From Treponema sp. UBA4232 (GTDB lineage: Bacteria > Spirochaetota > Spirochaetia > Treponematales > Treponemataceae): 5,350 nt of DNA. Below the pieces are notes generated by a model. The model did no database searches, had not been told where the DNA came from, and saw only the letters and a list, made by a program, of their open reading frames with translations. The position numbers and the translations under genes are program-made. Location: NCBI GenBank assembly GCA_002396325.1, contig DGXM01000107.1, positions 1 to 5,350 on the forward strand, given 5' to 3'. Shown in pieces: positions 4,403 to 5,350 of the stretch. Every line of letters starts with the position of its first letter. Within the stretch, counting starts at the first letter, position 1.

Positions 4403-5275
4403 ATGAAGGAAAAAAATTTCAACCGGAACGAAATCATAAATAAAGCCGTCACCTACATTTTTGAAAACCTCGACAAAAAGCTTAGTGTTGATGAACTTGC
4501 GGCATACTGCGGTTATTCAAAATATCATCTTATGAGGATGTTCAGGGAAGTTACCGGCGAGTCGATGTACAGGTTCATAAAGCGCATCCGTCTTGAACGC
4601 TCTGCATGGCGACTCAAGGTCGAAAAAGGAAAAAGCGTTACCGAAATCGGACAGGACTACGGCTATTCATCTTCCAACTTTGCGAGTGCTTTTAAAAATC
4701 ATCTGGCTTACAGTCCTGAGGATTTCAGAAGGCACAGTTCAGAGCTTGTTTCAGATGAAAGGGAATCCAGGGGACTTTCTGCAAAAGACATTGAGGAGCA
4801 TGAAAAAAATATAACGGTAGAAGAGCTTCCTGATTATTTTGTGATTTATGAACGAATCAGGGGCAGCTACCGCGACATGGGAAAGGAGTGGGAGAGATTT
4901 GCGGAAAAGTATCGGCATCTGTCCGCAGGCGACACACTTTACATTGAATGTACCATCGATGACCCGAGCATTACGGATGAGGACAAGTGCCTGTATGAGC
5001 TGTGCCAGACAATCTCGCCTGTGCATCCGGCCGTAAAAAATAATGTGACCGGCTCCGATTCGTCTCTTTTGACCCGATGCTTTGAAGGTGGAAAATATGC
5101 CGTCTATCACTTCAAGGGTTTCCCTCACCTTATGCCCTTGATTTATCAGGAAGTTTTTTCCCGCTGGCTTTCCCGCACAAACAATCAGCTTGACGAGCGG
5201 CCTGTCTTTGATGTTTACCGTGCCACCCGCGACGACGGATATATGGAAATTGACATTTGTTTTCCGCTGAAATGA
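4403..5275 (+). CDS. AraC-family regulator with GyrI-like effector-binding domain
   Basis: This 290-residue protein joins two known modules in the Rob-like order. Residues about 10-110 are an AraC-type DNA-binding domain with two helix-turn-helices. The first is LSVDELAAYCGYSKYHL.RMF (27-47). The second is KSVTEIGQDYGYSSSNFASAFK (77-98), followed by the conserved YSPEDFRR (103-110). Residues about 137-290 are a GyrI-like (SbmC/BmrR C-terminal type) domain, beginning ITVEELPDYFVIYERIRGSY and ending GGKYAVYHFKG, an FDVYRATRDDGYMEIDICFP strand and an acidic E282. GyrI-like domains bind hydrophobic or cationic ligands, so this is likely a ligand-sensing activator of stress or efflux functions. 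Its target may be the gene beginning at 5342. The ATG at 4403 is the only start after the in-frame TGA at 4382, but no Shine-Dalgarno precedes it, so translation may be weak. Confidence 0.9.
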   Translation: MKEKNFNRNEIINKAVTYIFENLDKKLSVDELAAYCGYSKYHLMRMFREVTGESMYRFIKRIRLERSAWRLKVEKGKSVTEIGQDYGYSSSNFASAFKNHLAYSPEDFRRHSSELVSDERESRGLSAKDIEEHEKNITVEELPDYFVIYERIRGSYRDMGKEWERFAEKYRHLSAGDTLYIECTIDDPSITDEDKCLYELCQTISPVHPAVKNNVTGSDSSLLTRCFEGGKYAVYHFKGFPHLMPLIYQEVFSRWLSRTNNQLDERPVFDVYRATRDDGYMEIDICFPLK

Positions 5276-5313
5276 TTTAATTCGGATACCGGTTTTCTGG
5301 AAACATTCTTTTC

Positions 5314-5319
5314 TATAAT
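5314..5319 (+). promoter_or_regulatory. TATAAT promoter upstream of the right-edge gene, flanked by an inverted repeat
   Basis: A perfect TATAAT lies at 5314-5319, with no recognisable -35 hexamer. CTGGAA (5297-5302) and TTCCAG (5327-5332) are exact inverted copies on either side, so the box lies in the interval between them. This could be a dyad operator, for example for the AraC-type regulator just upstream, or chance. AGGG (5331-5334) sits 7 bases before the ATG at 5342. Confidence 0.45.
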
Positions 5320-5341
5320 AAAAATATTCCAGGGCTTCAGC

Positions 5342-5350
5342 ATGAAACAA
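5342..5350 (+). CDS. Start of an unidentified gene cut by the right edge
   Basis: Only ATG AAA CAA (M-K-Q) is visible, so no product can be named. It is called because AGGG lies 7 bases upstream and a perfect TATAAT ends 23 bases before the ATG, the same distances as at the hydrolase gene. It lies 66 bases after the AraC-type gene and in the same direction, making it a plausible target of that regulator. It could also be a chance ATG. Confidence 0.35.

Noticed and set aside
4751..5350. Minus-strand open frame of about 199 residues running off the right edge
   Set aside because: It is antisense to the AraC-type gene, whose two domains are clear. It has no recognisable domain, and its start would overlap the right-edge promoter.
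1..5350. CRISPR array, tRNA, rRNA or insertion sequence
   Set aside because: No regularly spaced direct repeats, cloverleaf, ribosomal sequence or transposase was seen.

Overview
The window looks like part of a gut- or rumen-type spirochaete chromosome, most likely Treponema or a close relative. This is an inference from gene style, not a proven assignment. Two things suggest it: at least one secreted protein pairing a CsgG-like N-terminus with a DUF1566 C-terminus (a combination often multiplied in treponemes), and intergenic hairpins with a GAGCGAAGCGA-type loop. No rRNA, tRNA or housekeeping marker is present to confirm it.

Left part, minus strand (1-3049). The N-terminus of a secreted CsgG-like protein runs off the left edge (1-162). 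Its leader has an extended -10 box and a hairpin. Next comes a 349-base gap (163-511) with no intact gene. It holds what looks like the plus-strand C-terminal remnant of a DUF2281/VapB-like antitoxin (396-515) and a weaker minus-strand remnant. Beyond it is a tight three-gene operon transcribed right to left: an unrecognised, AT-rich, helical 187-residue protein (2486-3049), then an FRG-domain protein (1381-2466), then a secreted CsgG-like/DUF1566 protein (512-1384). The last two genes overlap by ATGA. The FRG gene probably starts at a GTG just after a strong Shine-Dalgarno sequence lying between it and the upstream gene.

Middle (3050-3231). The divergent intergenic region carries a chain of three inverted repeats that share edges (3073-3152), followed by a perfect TATAAT box and a good ribosome-binding site for the next gene.

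Right part, plus strand (3232-5350). A cytoplasmic serine hydrolase of the class C beta-lactamase fold (3232-4215) is followed by a repeat-like intergenic element (about 4216-4402). Next is an AraC-family regulator with a GyrI-like effector-binding domain (4403-5275). The window ends with a promoter and ribosome-binding site spaced exactly like those of the hydrolase, leading into the first three codons of another gene (5342 onward).

The best candidate for something undescribed is the two-gene module of unknown helical protein plus FRG-domain protein, possibly with the secreted sensor-like third gene. Its function cannot be established from sequence alone. The best non-coding candidate is the family of hairpins with unrelated stems and a conserved GAGCG(t)AAG loop.
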